Under the pieces are notes generated by a model. It made no database searches. It saw nothing but the letters and a program-made list of their open reading frames with translations, and was not told where the DNA came from. A stretch of 64,000 nt of DNA from an uncultured Olleya sp. (lineage in GTDB: Bacteria; Bacteroidota; Bacteroidia; Flavobacteriales; Flavobacteriaceae): assembly GCA_947503885.1 (NCBI GenBank), contig CANNFD010000002.1, positions 62,001 through 126,000 on the forward strand, written 5' to 3'. The first letter of the stretch is position 1. Every line of letters starts with the position of its first letter. This document shows, one piece after another, positions 43,324-53,142 of the stretch. Both the position numbers and the translations under genes were made by a program.

Positions 43324-43773
43324 TTAAGATAATTTAGCTTTAACAATATTTGATATTGTTTTACCATCTGCTTTACCTGCTAATTGTCCACTTACCATAC
43401 CCATTACTTTACCCATATCTTTCATACCTTCTGCTCCGGTCTTAGCGATTACCTCTTCAACTACTTTTGAAATTTCGTCTTCACTCATTGCTTCTGGTAA
43501 AAACTGAGAAATCACTTCTGCTTCTGCTAATTCTGGAGCTGCTAGATCTTCGCGACCTTGTTCTAAAAATATAGCTGCACTATCCTTACGTTGTTTTACT
43601 TGCTTTTGCAGTATTTTAAGCTCCTGCTCCTCCGTTAACTCCTGTTTTGCGCCACTTTCTGTTTGAGCTAATAAGATTGCAGATTTAACTGCTCTTAACG
43701 CTGTTAAAGCAACGGTATTTTTACTTTTCATTGCTTCTTTTAAAGCGGTCATTATATCTGTAGATAAACTCAT
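43324..43773 (-). CDS. GatB/YqeY-domain protein
   Basis: 149 aa, the whole YqeY family length. An all-helical protein like the C-terminal tail of GatB: KEAMKSKNTVALTALRAVKSAI at the N-terminus, KQRKDSAAIFLEQGREDLA in the middle and KDMGKVMGMVSGQLAGKADG near the end. It is probably a tRNA-related accessory protein; its function is not firmly established. A minus-strand TACTTTTG lies 34 bases upstream. Confidence 0.93.
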   Translation of the reverse strand: MSLSTDIMTALKEAMKSKNTVALTALRAVKSAILLAQTESGAKQELTEEQELKILQKQVKQRKDSAAIFLEQGREDLAAPELAEAEVISQFLPEAMSEDEISKVVEEVIAKTGAEGMKDMGKVMGMVSGQLAGKADGKTISNIVKAKLS

Positions 43774-43806
43774 TTGTTATTTGTTTTTATGAAATACGAA
43801 GATAGT

Positions 43807-43814
43807 CAAAAGTA
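43807..43814 (-). promoter_or_regulatory. -7 element for the yqeY-like gene
   Basis: TACTTTTG on the minus strand, 34 bases before the ATG. Confidence 0.4.
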
Positions 43815-43864
43815 TTTATTTTGAATAGCACTAAGGGCCACCAAAACAATTGGTGTTAACAAAA

Positions 43865-43896
43865 AACCCGAAAAGCTTGAGGGAGCTTTCCGGGTT
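43865..43896 (-). terminator. ftsZ / dcw cluster terminator
   Basis: On the minus strand AACCCGGAAAGCT pairs with AGCTTTTCGGGTT (one G-T pair), followed by a T run. It ends the cluster 27 bases past the ftsZ stop. Confidence 0.88.
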
Positions 43897-43922
43897 AAAA
43901 AATGGATTAATCTAATTGATTA

Positions 43923-45887
43923 TTAATCAACATTATCGTGTAAAAAAGAATTATTGCTTCTTAATTGTATATCGTCATTATCATCAACACCTAAAGATGT
44001 TCTAGAGATGTTATTATCTGCAGAGTGTTGTCTATCATCTAGCTCTAAACCTTGACGTTTATAGGCTGGAATTTTTTCGATATCTTCAATTTTTGAGCTA
44101 TTAAATTTATGATTAAAATTCTTCATTTTTTTTCTACGCTCGTCTGCTCTGTTTTTTAGCAATTCAGAAATCGGAGTATTCATTGGGTCTATTTCTGCAT
44201 CTGCATCTATCACCTCCTCTAAAGATTCGATTTCTTTTCTTTCAAAAGCAACCTCTTTATCAACTTCCACTTTAGGTTCTGCTACCTTTTTGGTTGTCGC
44301 CTCCGTCTCTGCATAATCATCCAATGCGTATCTAATTTCTCCTGATTCGGAATTTTCAGTTACAGGAATAACTTCAACAAAATCATTAACTTCTAAGTTA
44401 TTAATATCATCAGTTAAATTCATAACAACAGGGGTTTCATCTTCTATAACAGGTTCTGATAATGGCATATCAAAACTTAAAGTGATTTGTTGTTTCTTTT
44501 CTTCTTGAACTACCTCATCATTAGCAGGAGTACTTGAATTTGTTATATTAAACTCGGCTGTATCATCAAATAAAGCATTAACCTCTGTATAATTAACGTC
44601 TATGTTTTTAATTTGATCTGTTGTCGGTATTAAATCTAAATCTTGAGAATTTGTTGTTTTTTGCTTATTTACTTGAGCCATTTCAAAAGCAGATAATTGA
44701 TCCTCTGTATCTTCATCTAAATCTAAAGTATGCACTACAGCTTTAGGCTTTTCTTCTTTAACTTCTTTAACTTCTAACTCTATATTAGGTAAGATTACTG
44801 CTGGCTCTCTTTCTTTTCCAGTTAAATCTTGCTCCATATTTTGATCATCTTCTAAAGCGTGAATAACCTTTTTAGTTTCTGTATTAGAAATTTCGTTTTG
44901 TTGTTCTACATCAAACCCTGTAGCTATAATTGTAACAGCAATCGACTCTTCTAAATTATCATCTTCACCAACCCCCATAATAATGTTTGCACCATGTCCA
45001 GCTTCGTTTTGGATGTGATCATTAATTTCTCCAATTTCGTCAATAGTAATTTCTTGAGCTCCAGAAACGATTAGCAACAATACGTTTTTGGCTCCAGTAA
45101 TTTTATTATCGTTTAGTAATGGCGAGTCTAAAGCACTTGATATTGCCTCGTGAGCACGGTTTTGACCTGATGCAGAAGCAGATCCCATAATAGCTGTTCC
45201 GCTATTACTTAACACTGTTTTAGCGTCACGTAAATCAATATTTTGTGTGTAGTGGTGTGTTATTACTTCTGCAATACCACGTGCTGCAGTAGATAATACC
45301 TCGTCTGCTTTAGAGAAACCTGCTTTAAAACCTAAGTTTCCATAAACCTCACGAAGTTTATTATTATTAATAACTACTAAGCTGTCTACTTCTTTACGTA
45401 ATTTTTCAATTCCTTCTTGGGCTTGTTGGTTACGCATTTTACCTTCAAACTGAAAAGGCATTGTTACTATACCAACAGTTAAGATATCTAAATCTTTGGC
45501 CATTTTAGCAATAATAGGGGCTGCACCTGTACCAGTACCACCACCCATTCCGGCAGTTATAAACACCATTTTTGTGTTTGTATCAAGCATACGTTGGATG
45601 TCGTCAAAACTTTCTACAGCTGACTGCTCTCCAACATCTGGATTGGCTCCTGCGCCTAAACCTTCAGTTAAGTTTAACCCTAATTGGATTTTATTTGGGA
45701 CACCACTGTTTTGTAGTGCTTGTGCATCTGTATTACAGATTACAAAGTCCACACCTTTAATACCTTGTAGAAACATGTGGTTAATCGCGTTACTACCACC
45801 TCCACCTACACCAATGACTTTAATGACATTAGATTGGTTTTTTGGTAAATCAAACGATATGTTTTCGAATTCGTTGTTGCTGCTCAT
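43923..45887 (-). CDS. ftsZ: Cell division GTPase FtsZ
   Basis: 654 aa, far longer than E. coli FtsZ (383 aa). The tubulin-like GTPase core is residues 1 to about 335, with GVGGGGSNAINHM and the GTP signature GGGTGTGAAP at about 115-124. The extra length is a long acidic linker (about 335-600) rich in Glu, Asp, Thr and Val. A basic segment (about 595-615, KNRADERRKKMKNFNHKFN) and a short C-terminal peptide ending NNSFLHDNVD follow, presumably the docking site for FtsA. It is the last gene of the dcw cluster. Confidence 0.98.
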   Translation of the reverse strand: MSSNNEFENISFDLPKNQSNVIKVIGVGGGGSNAINHMFLQGIKGVDFVICNTDAQALQNSGVPNKIQLGLNLTEGLGAGANPDVGEQSAVESFDDIQRMLDTNTKMVFITAGMGGGTGTGAAPIIAKMAKDLDILTVGIVTMPFQFEGKMRNQQAQEGIEKLRKEVDSLVVINNNKLREVYGNLGFKAGFSKADEVLSTAARGIAEVITHHYTQNIDLRDAKTVLSNSGTAIMGSASASGQNRAHEAISSALDSPLLNDNKITGAKNVLLLIVSGAQEITIDEIGEINDHIQNEAGHGANIIMGVGEDDNLEESIAVTIIATGFDVEQQNEISNTETKKVIHALEDDQNMEQDLTGKEREPAVILPNIELEVKEVKEEKPKAVVHTLDLDEDTEDQLSAFEMAQVNKQKTTNSQDLDLIPTTDQIKNIDVNYTEVNALFDDTAEFNITNSSTPANDEVVQEEKKQQITLSFDMPLSEPVIEDETPVVMNLTDDINNLEVNDFVEVIPVTENSESGEIRYALDDYAETEATTKKVAEPKVEVDKEVAFERKEIESLEEVIDADAEIDPMNTPISELLKNRADERRKKMKNFNHKFNSSKIEDIEKIPAYKRQGLELDDRQHSADNNISRTSLGVDDNDDIQLRSNNSFLHDNVD

Positions 45888-45952
45888 AAATTCTATTTTA
45901 CTGGATCAATTATTATTTTTTAACGGTAGGTACCGTGTAATATTCTATTTTG

Positions 45953-47278
45953 TTATTCTGCATTATCTAGAAACTCCTTAACTCTCTCTGTTAACTTATC
46001 TAAAAATGACTTGCGTTGTTTTTTTGGTAATTCAACTTTTTCAACTTCAGGAATTTCTTCGTTTTCAGTTTCTATTTCTTCTATTTCTTCTTGTATTAAA
46101 GCTTCTGCTTTTTTGCGGTCTTGACGCTTTAATCCATCCATTACTAGTCCAACTGCTGTTGCAAATAATGGGCTTGTAATAGCCTCGTCACTATCACCTG
46201 CTAAATGCTCGTTTGGATATCCAATTCTGGTATCCATACCTGTAATATATTCTACTAATTGCTTTAAGTGTTTTAACTGTGCTCCTCCACCGGTTAGTAC
46301 TATTCCTGCAATTAATTTCTTTTTTTGTTCTTCGTGTCCGTAGTTTTTAATCTCTACATACACTTGCTCAACAATTTCTACTACTCTAGCGTGAATTATT
46401 TTAGATAAGTTTTTTAGTGTAATTTCTTTTGGGTCACGTCCTCTTAATCCTGGAATTGACACTATCTCATTATCTTTATTTTCTCCTGGCCATGCGCTTC
46501 CAAACTTAATTTTTAATAGTTCGGCTTGTTTTTCAATAATCGAGCACCCTTCTTTTATGTCTTCGGTAATTACATTACCTCCAAATGGGATGACTGCTGT
46601 ATGGCGGATTATTCCATCTCTAAAAATGGCTAAGTCCGTAGTACCACCTCCTATATCTATTAAAGCAACTCCTGCTTCTTTTTCTTCTTGACTTAATACT
46701 GCATTAGCACTTGCTAATGGCTCTAATGTGATACCTTCTAAGACTAAACCAGCACTTTGGATGCAACGTCCTACGTTTCGGATTGAAGATACTTGACCTA
46801 CAACCACATGGAAGTTGGCTTCTAAACGACCTCCATACATACCGATTGGTTCTTTTATTTCGGCTTGACCGTCAATTTTATATTCTTGAGGCAATACATG
46901 AATGATTTCTTCTCCAGGTAGCATTACTAATTTATGCACTTGGTTAATTAATCGTTCTATATCTTCTTCGTCAATAACGTTATCACTATTTGGTCGCGTT
47001 ATATAATCGCTATGTTGTAAACTTCTAATATGCTGTCCTGCAATGCCAACTGTAACGCCTTCAATTTTTAAAGCTGCTGCTGCTTCTGCTTCTTGAATAG
47101 CGGTTTGTATTGATTGTATGGTTTGTGTTATGTTATTAACTACACCACGATGCACACCCAAACTTTTAGACTTACCGATGCCTAAAATTTCAACTTTACC
47201 ATATTCGTTTTTACGACCAATCATAGCCACAATTTTTGTGGTTCCTATGTCTAATCCTACTGCAATGTTTTGTTCCAT
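45953..47278 (-). CDS. ftsA: Cell division protein FtsA
   Basis: 441 aa. An actin-like ATPase that anchors FtsZ to the membrane. GLDIGTTKIVAMIGR at the N-terminus is the phosphate-1 motif, LIDIGGGTTDLAIF the phosphate-2 motif and IVLTGGGAQLKHL the adenosine motif. An amphipathic C-terminal helix (QRKSFLDKLTERVKEFLDN) fits a membrane-targeting sequence. It starts 3 bases after the ftsQ stop. Confidence 0.97.
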   Translation of the reverse strand: MEQNIAVGLDIGTTKIVAMIGRKNEYGKVEILGIGKSKSLGVHRGVVNNITQTIQSIQTAIQEAEAAAALKIEGVTVGIAGQHIRSLQHSDYITRPNSDNVIDEEDIERLINQVHKLVMLPGEEIIHVLPQEYKIDGQAEIKEPIGMYGGRLEANFHVVVGQVSSIRNVGRCIQSAGLVLEGITLEPLASANAVLSQEEKEAGVALIDIGGGTTDLAIFRDGIIRHTAVIPFGGNVITEDIKEGCSIIEKQAELLKIKFGSAWPGENKDNEIVSIPGLRGRDPKEITLKNLSKIIHARVVEIVEQVYVEIKNYGHEEQKKKLIAGIVLTGGGAQLKHLKQLVEYITGMDTRIGYPNEHLAGDSDEAITSPLFATAVGLVMDGLKRQDRKKAEALIQEEIEEIETENEEIPEVEKVELPKKQRKSFLDKLTERVKEFLDNAE

Positions 47279-47281
47279 AAC

Positions 47282-48001
47282 TTATGCTTTTGTACACACA
47301 ACTTGATTACCAAATTGTAAGTTTACTTTACTGTAATTATCTAAGATTTTATCTTTTGTTGCCTTTAAATAAAAAGCCTTTAGATTATTTATTTTTTTAT
47401 CTAACTGATCTAAGCTTCCTAAATTGACTACAAAATCGTATTGTCTTAGCTTAAGGTCTATTGTATTATTTTTATTTTGGTGAATTTGTACCACATGTTT
47501 TTTCAAAAATCGGTCTTCTTGAATTTTTGTTGCTACTTTATACACCGTTTTTAAGTCTTTTTTATTGACAAAACCTGTAACTATTGGTACACGTTCTGTA
47601 TAGTTTTTTGATAGTGGCATGTAGCCCCCATTACTATCTACATAAAAAGACACGTCTGTTACCACTCGGGCAATAGGCGTTTTCTGTTTGACCTTGGCTG
47701 TTAAATCTCCTGTTACACTAACGTAAACGTCTGCAAACTCGACAATTGGATTTGCATTTAGAGTCGTTTCTAACAAATTCAAATCTAAAATTTCTTTAGG
47801 TTTGTTTGCAACACTTTCTTGATTTTGTATTAACAACTTACTAACATCTTCATGTGTGATAAACAGGTTTTTATTTCCTATAAATTCGACCTTTGGTTTA
47901 GATACTAATCGCTTACCACTTCTTGCTGATGAAAATGCATACAAAAACACTACTAAACCTAGTAGTACAACCATTTTTATATAGCCCCAATTAGCTTTCA
48001 T
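47282..48001 (-). CDS. ftsQ: Cell division protein FtsQ/DivIB
   Basis: 239 aa. A bitopic membrane protein with one N-terminal helix (about 7-24, YIKMVVLLGLVVFLYAFSS) and a periplasmic POTRA domain (about 30-105; FIGNKNLFITHEDVSKLL), then a beta domain. It bridges early and late divisome proteins. It is shorter than E. coli FtsQ (276 aa). It overlaps murC by 11 bases. Confidence 0.9.
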   Translation of the reverse strand: MKANWGYIKMVVLLGLVVFLYAFSSARSGKRLVSKPKVEFIGNKNLFITHEDVSKLLIQNQESVANKPKEILDLNLLETTLNANPIVEFADVYVSVTGDLTAKVKQKTPIARVVTDVSFYVDSNGGYMPLSKNYTERVPIVTGFVNKKDLKTVYKVATKIQEDRFLKKHVVQIHQNKNNTIDLKLRQYDFVVNLGSLDQLDKKINNLKAFYLKATKDKILDNYSKVNLQFGNQVVCTKA

Positions 48002-49343
48002 TTAGTAATGCTTTTTTAATTTTAATAACTTCTGCTCCGATATCTCCTGCTCCAATTGTTAAAACAATCTTTGCGTTACTTTGTTTTATATGCTGAATCA
48101 CAGACTGTTTTGTGACTAACTTTTTATTTTTATTGTCAATTAAACTTAATAACCATTTTGATGTAACCCCTTCAATTGGTAATTCTCTAGCGGGATAGAT
48201 ATCCATAAGTAATATCTGGTCAAATTGAGACAGGCTGTTTGCAAACTCTTGAGCAAAATCTTTTGTTCTAGAAAAAAGATGTGGCTGAAAAATTACTACA
48301 ACTTTATCGTTTGGATACATCTCTCTTACCGCTTGATGCACCGCATTAATCTCTTCCGGATGATGTGCATAATCATCGATAAACACTAAATCTTCAGTCT
48401 TAATTTGGTATGTAAATCTACGCTTGACACCTTTGTAAGATGCTAGCGCTTTAGCAAGCTGCGGTCTAGGGAGACCATACTCTACAGACATTGCTAAAGC
48501 GACTAAAGCATTAGACAAATTGTGTCTACCAGGTAGGTTAAATTGAAAATTTTCTAGTACTGCATCTGGCGTTTTAACATCAAATACATAAGCACCATTT
48601 TGTATTTTTATATTTTGTGCAGAATAATCTGCATCGTCTTCTATACCGTAGGTAATCCCTTTTAAGGGCAGGCCATTTTTAACAAATAGTTTTCCGTTTG
48701 GTTTTAGTTTTTTAGTGAAATCTTCAAAAGTTTTTATCAACTCTGAAGCATCGCCATAAATATCTAAATGATCAGCATCCATTGAAGTTACACAAGCCAT
48801 ATCTGGACTTAACGTTAAAAATGAACGGTCAAACTCATCTGCTTCTACCACGCTAACTTTGTTTCCGTTAAGGATTAAATTAGAATTATAATTCTCGCTA
48901 ATACCCCCTAAAAAAGCTGTTAACTCTACATTACATTCATTTAATAAATGTCCTAAAATACTAGTTGTTGTAGTTTTTCCATGTGTACCAGCAACCGCTA
49001 AACAAAACGTGTTTTTTGTAATTAATCCTAAGACTTCAGAACGCTTTAAAACTTGATAGTTATTGTTTTTAAAATAAGTTAATTGCGCATGGTCTTTAGG
49101 AACTGCAGGTGTATAAACCACCAATGTTGTTTCCGAGTTTAAATAACGTTGTTCTAAACTAGCAATTGTGTCTTCAAAATTAACAGAGATACCTAAATCC
49201 TTAAGACTGTCCGTAAGATCTGTTTGTGTTTTATCATAACCAGCAACATGCTTATCGCTAGCTTTAAAATAACGAGCAATAGCAGACATACCGATACCTC
49301 CAATACCGACAAAATAGATGTTATGTATGTTATTTAAATTCAT
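47991..49343 (-). CDS. murC: UDP-N-acetylmuramate--L-alanine ligase
   Basis: 450 aa. It adds L-Ala to UDP-MurNAc, the first stem residue. FVGIGGIGMSAIARYF is the N-terminal UDP-binding loop, AGTHGKTTTTS the ATP P-loop (about 113-123) and EADEFDRSFL and DDYAHHPEEI the Mur ligase motifs. It is coupled to murG by a one-base overlap. Confidence 0.97.
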   Translation of the reverse strand: MNLNNIHNIYFVGIGGIGMSAIARYFKASDKHVAGYDKTQTDLTDSLKDLGISVNFEDTIASLEQRYLNSETTLVVYTPAVPKDHAQLTYFKNNNYQVLKRSEVLGLITKNTFCLAVAGTHGKTTTTSILGHLLNECNVELTAFLGGISENYNSNLILNGNKVSVVEADEFDRSFLTLSPDMACVTSMDADHLDIYGDASELIKTFEDFTKKLKPNGKLFVKNGLPLKGITYGIEDDADYSAQNIKIQNGAYVFDVKTPDAVLENFQFNLPGRHNLSNALVALAMSVEYGLPRPQLAKALASYKGVKRRFTYQIKTEDLVFIDDYAHHPEEINAVHQAVREMYPNDKVVVIFQPHLFSRTKDFAQEFANSLSQFDQILLMDIYPARELPIEGVTSKWLLSLIDNKNKKLVTKQSVIQHIKQSNAKIVLTIGAGDIGAEVIKIKKALLNES

Positions 49344-50467
49344 TATTTATGTAATAGTTTTTCAACTTCGTCTACTATATCTTTAGTTGCATTAGCTAAT
49401 GCTAATTTTTTTATGTTTAGGCTTAATTCTAGTTGTCTTTCTTTAGACGCTACAAGTTGTCCAAATTTGTTTTTAAAATCGACTTTTAGGTCTTCTTGCG
49501 CAATTAATAATGCTGCGTTTTCTTTAACTATAGCATTTGCATTTTTTGTTTGATGGTCTTCAGCCACATAAGGAGAAGGCACAAAAACAACAGGTTTACC
49601 TACGATACACAGCTCGCTAACAGAGCTTGCTCCTGCACGAGAAATTATAAAATCTGCAGCAGCGTAAGCATAATCCATTTTATTTATAAATTGATGAATC
49701 TGCACATGTTTAGTATTGCCATATAATTTATAAGTCTGATAATACAACTTACCACATTGCCATATTACTTGCACATTTAGTGTTTGCAAAAAATCTAACT
49801 CATCAACCATCAGCTCGTTAATAGCTTTTGCTCCTAAACTCCCCCCTAAAACCAGTAACGTTTGCTTACCTTCTACAAGATTAAAATGTTTTATAGCTTC
49901 TTCCCTTTTTGAAGAAATATCTAACAAGTCTTGACGTACAGGATTACCTGTTTTTATTATTTTATCTGCAGGAAAAAAGCGCTCCAAACCATTATAAGCA
50001 ACACAAACTTTAGCTACTTTTTTGGATAATAATTTATTTGTAATCCCTGGATAAGAATTTTGTTCTTGTATTAAACTTGGCACCCCTTTTAAAGCAGCAA
50101 TTTGTAATAATGGACCACTAGCAAAACCACCCGTACCTATTGCCACATCTGGTTTAAACTGATTAATTATTTTTCTTGCATTCCATAAACTACTTATAAG
50201 CTTTAAAGGAAACATTAAGTTTTTAAGGGTTAATTGTCTTTGTATACCAGTAATCCAAAGCCCCTTAATTTCAAAGCCTGCTTGTGGTACTTTCTCCATC
50301 TCCATTCTACCTTTTGCACCTACAAACAAGAATTTTGCGTTTGGGTAACGCGATTTTAATTCGTTAGCAATAGCAATAGCAGGGTAGATGTGACCACCTG
50401 TCCCACCACCTGATAATATAATTTTATATGTTTTGTCTTTACTACTCACTTTTGTTTTAATCTTCAA
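49343..50467 (-). CDS. murG: Undecaprenyl-PP-MurNAc-pentapeptide GlcNAc transferase
   Basis: 374 aa. A GT28 glycosyltransferase making lipid II from lipid I on the inner face of the membrane. The N-terminal glycine loop [11 protein letters not shown] is at about 21-31, HEQN-type [11 protein letters not shown] in the middle and [12 protein letters not shown] with [12 protein letters not shown] in the donor domain. It overlaps ftsW by 11 bases. Confidence 0.97.
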   Translation of the reverse strand: MKIKTKVSSKDKTYKIILSGGGTGGHIYPAIAIANELKSRYPNAKFLFVGAKGRMEMEKVPQAGFEIKGLWITGIQRQLTLKNLMFPLKLISSLWNARKIINQFKPDVAIGTGGFASGPLLQIAALKGVPSLIQEQNSYPGITNKLLSKKVAKVCVAYNGLERFFPADKIIKTGNPVRQDLLDISSKREEAIKHFNLVEGKQTLLVLGGSLGAKAINELMVDELDFLQTLNVQVIWQCGKLYYQTYKLYGNTKHVQIHQFINKMDYAYAAADFIISRAGASSVSELCIVGKPVVFVPSPYVAEDHQTKNANAIVKENAALLIAQEDLKVDFKNKFGQLVASKERQLELSLNIKKLALANATKDIVDEVEKLLHK

Positions 50468-51665
50468 TTGTTTCAGATAAAATTTCTAACGGATTAACTT
50501 CCTCTGTATCTTTTTCGCTTTGTTTAATTTCTTCACGTTTAGCACTAACACTTAATATTATTCCTATTGCCAAACAAGTCATCCAAATACTTGTACCACC
50601 ACTACTAATCAATGGTAAAGTTTGTCCTGTAACAGGAAACAGCTCCACCGCTACCGCCATATTAATAAACGCTTGAAATATTATTGGCAGACCTACACCT
50701 AGCACTAATAGTTTTCCAAAAACAGTATCTGCTTTTTGAGCCACTATTATGATTCTAAACAATAACCACATGTATAAAATCATTAATGCAAAACCACCAA
50801 TCAAGCCATATTCTTCAACTATAATTGCATAAATAAAATCTGAAGATGATTGTGGTAAAAAGTTTTTTTGAATACTTTTTCCAGAACCAACACCTACAAT
50901 TCCTCCTGACGCAATTGCTATTTTAGCTTTTTCTATTTGATAATCTCCTTCCGAGTCTTCGCCATTAAAAAAGTTTTCGACTCTGCTAATCCATGTATCA
51001 ACACGATTAGGCATAGCATCTGGAAAAGCTTTTGCTACTAGAACAAATAAGGTTAATCCAACTAACCCCGCAAATCCCATTGCTATCAAATAACGTAATG
51101 GATAACCACCCAAAAACAACAACGCGCTAGTCATAACAAAAATGATTGCTGTTGTTGAAAAATTTGATGGTAAAATTAGCATTAAGATTATTGCTATCGG
51201 AACCCAAAGTGGTAAAACAGACTCTTTAAACGTTATGGTTTTATCTTTAATTTTAGACAAATAACGTGCTATATACACCATCAATACTACTGCTGCTAAA
51301 GTAGAGGTTTGAAAAGACATATTTACAAACGGGATACGTATCCAACGACTTGCATTTGCCCCGTCAATAGTAGTCCCTTGCAGCACGGTTAAGATTAAAA
51401 GCATAAAGACTATTGGCATCATTACCAATGACAAACCTCTAAAATATCGATAAGGTATTTTGTGCACACCGTACATAATTGAAAACCCTAAAAACAAGTG
51501 CATAAAATGCTTTACAAAAAAACCAAAAGTATTACCGTCTCCGCCAATATACGCTAGATTACTAGCAGCACTGTACACTGGTAAAAACGAGAATATAGCT
51601 AATAACGCAGAAATTGCCCATATTAGCTTGTCTCCTTTTATATTATTTATAATTGTGTTTTGCAT
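50457..51665 (-). CDS. ftsW: SEDS-family division protein FtsW
   Basis: 402 aa with about ten transmembrane helices. A septal peptidoglycan polymerase partnered with FtsI. It has [23 protein letters not shown] in the large loop, a short [12 protein letters not shown] signature, [10 protein letters not shown] and the [17 protein letters not shown]-terminal signature. FtsW is preferred over RodA because of its place in the dcw cluster. Confidence 0.95.
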   Translation of the reverse strand: MQNTIINNIKGDKLIWAISALLAIFSFLPVYSAASNLAYIGGDGNTFGFFVKHFMHLFLGFSIMYGVHKIPYRYFRGLSLVMMPIVFMLLILTVLQGTTIDGANASRWIRIPFVNMSFQTSTLAAVVLMVYIARYLSKIKDKTITFKESVLPLWVPIAIILMLILPSNFSTTAIIFVMTSALLFLGGYPLRYLIAMGFAGLVGLTLFVLVAKAFPDAMPNRVDTWISRVENFFNGEDSEGDYQIEKAKIAIASGGIVGVGSGKSIQKNFLPQSSSDFIYAIIVEEYGLIGGFALMILYMWLLFRIIIVAQKADTVFGKLLVLGVGLPIIFQAFINMAVAVELFPVTGQTLPLISSGGTSIWMTCLAIGIILSVSAKREEIKQSEKDTEEVNPLEILSETIED

Positions 51666-51681
51666 TTGTTTTTTAACCTTC

Positions 51682-51693
51682 TAGCTTTCGCTA
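51682..51693. repeat. Small CTTTCG hairpin, ftsW-murD gap
   Basis: TAGC-TTTC-GCTA, one of four small hairpins of similar form. It sits in the 94-base gap between ftsW and murD. Confidence 0.45.
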
Positions 51694-51759
51694 AACTCTA
51701 TATGTTTATAATTTTACTTTATTAATTACACCTTAAATTTAATATTAACAATACTGCTT

Positions 51760-53091
51760 CTAAAGGTTTCTAACTGCTTCTTTAAACTGGCGACCTCTAT
51801 CTTCATAACTTTCAAATAAATCAAAACTTGCACACGCAGGAGACAACAATACATTATCACCAGCATCTGCTATTTTATATGCAATTTTCACAGCTTCGCT
51901 CATAAACTGTGTTTCAACAATAGTATCTACCATTTTACCAAAGCTTGCCAAAAGCTTTTCATTATTAACACCTAAACAGATAATCGCTTTTACTTTTTCA
52001 TTTATAAAAGGGTATAATTCTTCATAATCATTCCCTTTATCAACACCTCCAACAATCCAAACTGTTGGTGCTTCCATACTATCTAATGCAAAATAAGTAG
52101 CATTTACATTAGTTGCTTTTGAGTCGTTTATGTATTGTACTTTATTAATTTTAAGTACATTTTCTAAACGATGCTCCACGCCTTGAAAATTCTCTAAACT
52201 TTCACGTATTGTTTGTTTTCTAATGTTTAGCAAATGTGCAACTGTTGAAGCAGCCATAGCATTTTTAGTATTGTGTTTACCTTCTAGAGCGATGTTTTTT
52301 GTTGGCATAATTATCTGATTATTATCTATTGTTATTTTAATATTGTCTTGATCCAAATACGCACCATTTTCAATTTTTTTAGTTAATGAAAACGGTAATA
52401 ATGTAGCTTGAATAGTATTGTTATTTATATATTCTGAAATCACTTGATCATCTGCATCATAAATCAAGTAATCTTCTTTTGTTTGATTTTTTGTTATTCT
52501 AAATTTTGAAGCAATGTAGTTTTCAAACTTATAATCGTAACGGTCTAAATGATCCGGAACAATATTGGTTATAATGGCAATTTTTGGTTTAAAACCGAAA
52601 CACCCATCTAATTGAAAACTGCTGATTTCTAAAACATAATTTTTAAAATCATGTTCTAAAATTTGCTTAGCAAAACTATCTCCAATATTACCTGCTAATC
52701 CAATATCTAATTCTTGCTTTAACACATGATGTGTTAGCATTGCAGTTGTTGTTTTACCATTACTACCTGTTATTGCAACAATGGTCGCATTGGAGAATTG
52801 GCTTGCAAATTCAATTTCAGAAATTACTGGTATCCCTTTTTCTAAAAGCGCTTTTACTAATGCTACTTTTTCAGGAATCCCAGGACTTTTCATTACAACA
52901 TCAGCATTTAAAATTTTTGCTTCTGTATGTTGTTCCTCTTCCCATTCAATCTTATTATGTATAAGAACTTCTTTATATTTTTCTTTAATTTTTCCTTTAT
53001 CTGAAACAAATACTTGATAGCCTTTTGCTTTTCCTAAAAGCGCTGTTCCTACACCACTTTCCCCTCCTCCAAGTATTACTAATCGTTTCAT
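51760..53091 (-). CDS. murD: UDP-N-acetylmuramoylalanine--D-glutamate ligase
   Basis: 443 aa. It adds D-Glu to UDP-MurNAc-L-Ala. The N-terminal dinucleotide loop VILGGGESGVGTAL, the ATP loop ITGSNGKTTTAML (about 113-125), IVPDHLDRYDY and the C-terminal NDSKATNVNATYFAL are typical Mur ligase motifs. It is flanked by two of the three sizeable gaps in the cluster (94 bases to ftsW, 51 to mraY), each with a small hairpin. Confidence 0.97.
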   Translation of the reverse strand: MKRLVILGGGESGVGTALLGKAKGYQVFVSDKGKIKEKYKEVLIHNKIEWEEEQHTEAKILNADVVMKSPGIPEKVALVKALLEKGIPVISEIEFASQFSNATIVAITGSNGKTTTAMLTHHVLKQELDIGLAGNIGDSFAKQILEHDFKNYVLEISSFQLDGCFGFKPKIAIITNIVPDHLDRYDYKFENYIASKFRITKNQTKEDYLIYDADDQVISEYINNNTIQATLLPFSLTKKIENGAYLDQDNIKITIDNNQIIMPTKNIALEGKHNTKNAMAASTVAHLLNIRKQTIRESLENFQGVEHRLENVLKINKVQYINDSKATNVNATYFALDSMEAPTVWIVGGVDKGNDYEELYPFINEKVKAIICLGVNNEKLLASFGKMVDTIVETQFMSEAVKIAYKIADAGDNVLLSPACASFDLFESYEDRGRQFKEAVRNL

Positions 53092-53111
53092 TTAATTGTA
53101 TTCTTATCTAC

Positions 53112-53125
53112 TCTGCTTTCGCAGA
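53112..53125. repeat. Small CTTTCG hairpin, murD-mraY gap
   Basis: TCTGC-TTTC-GCAGA followed by AATGAC. It resembles the widespread TCCTGC-TTTC-GCAGGA-ATGAC hairpins of this group. Confidence 0.5.
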
Positions 53126-53142
53126 AATGACAAACTGTTTAT

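Noticed and set aside
45496-45981. 161-codon plus-strand frame over ftsZ
   Set aside because: It is antisense to the most conserved part of FtsZ, Pro/Ser-rich as mirror frames are, with no promoter or known domain.
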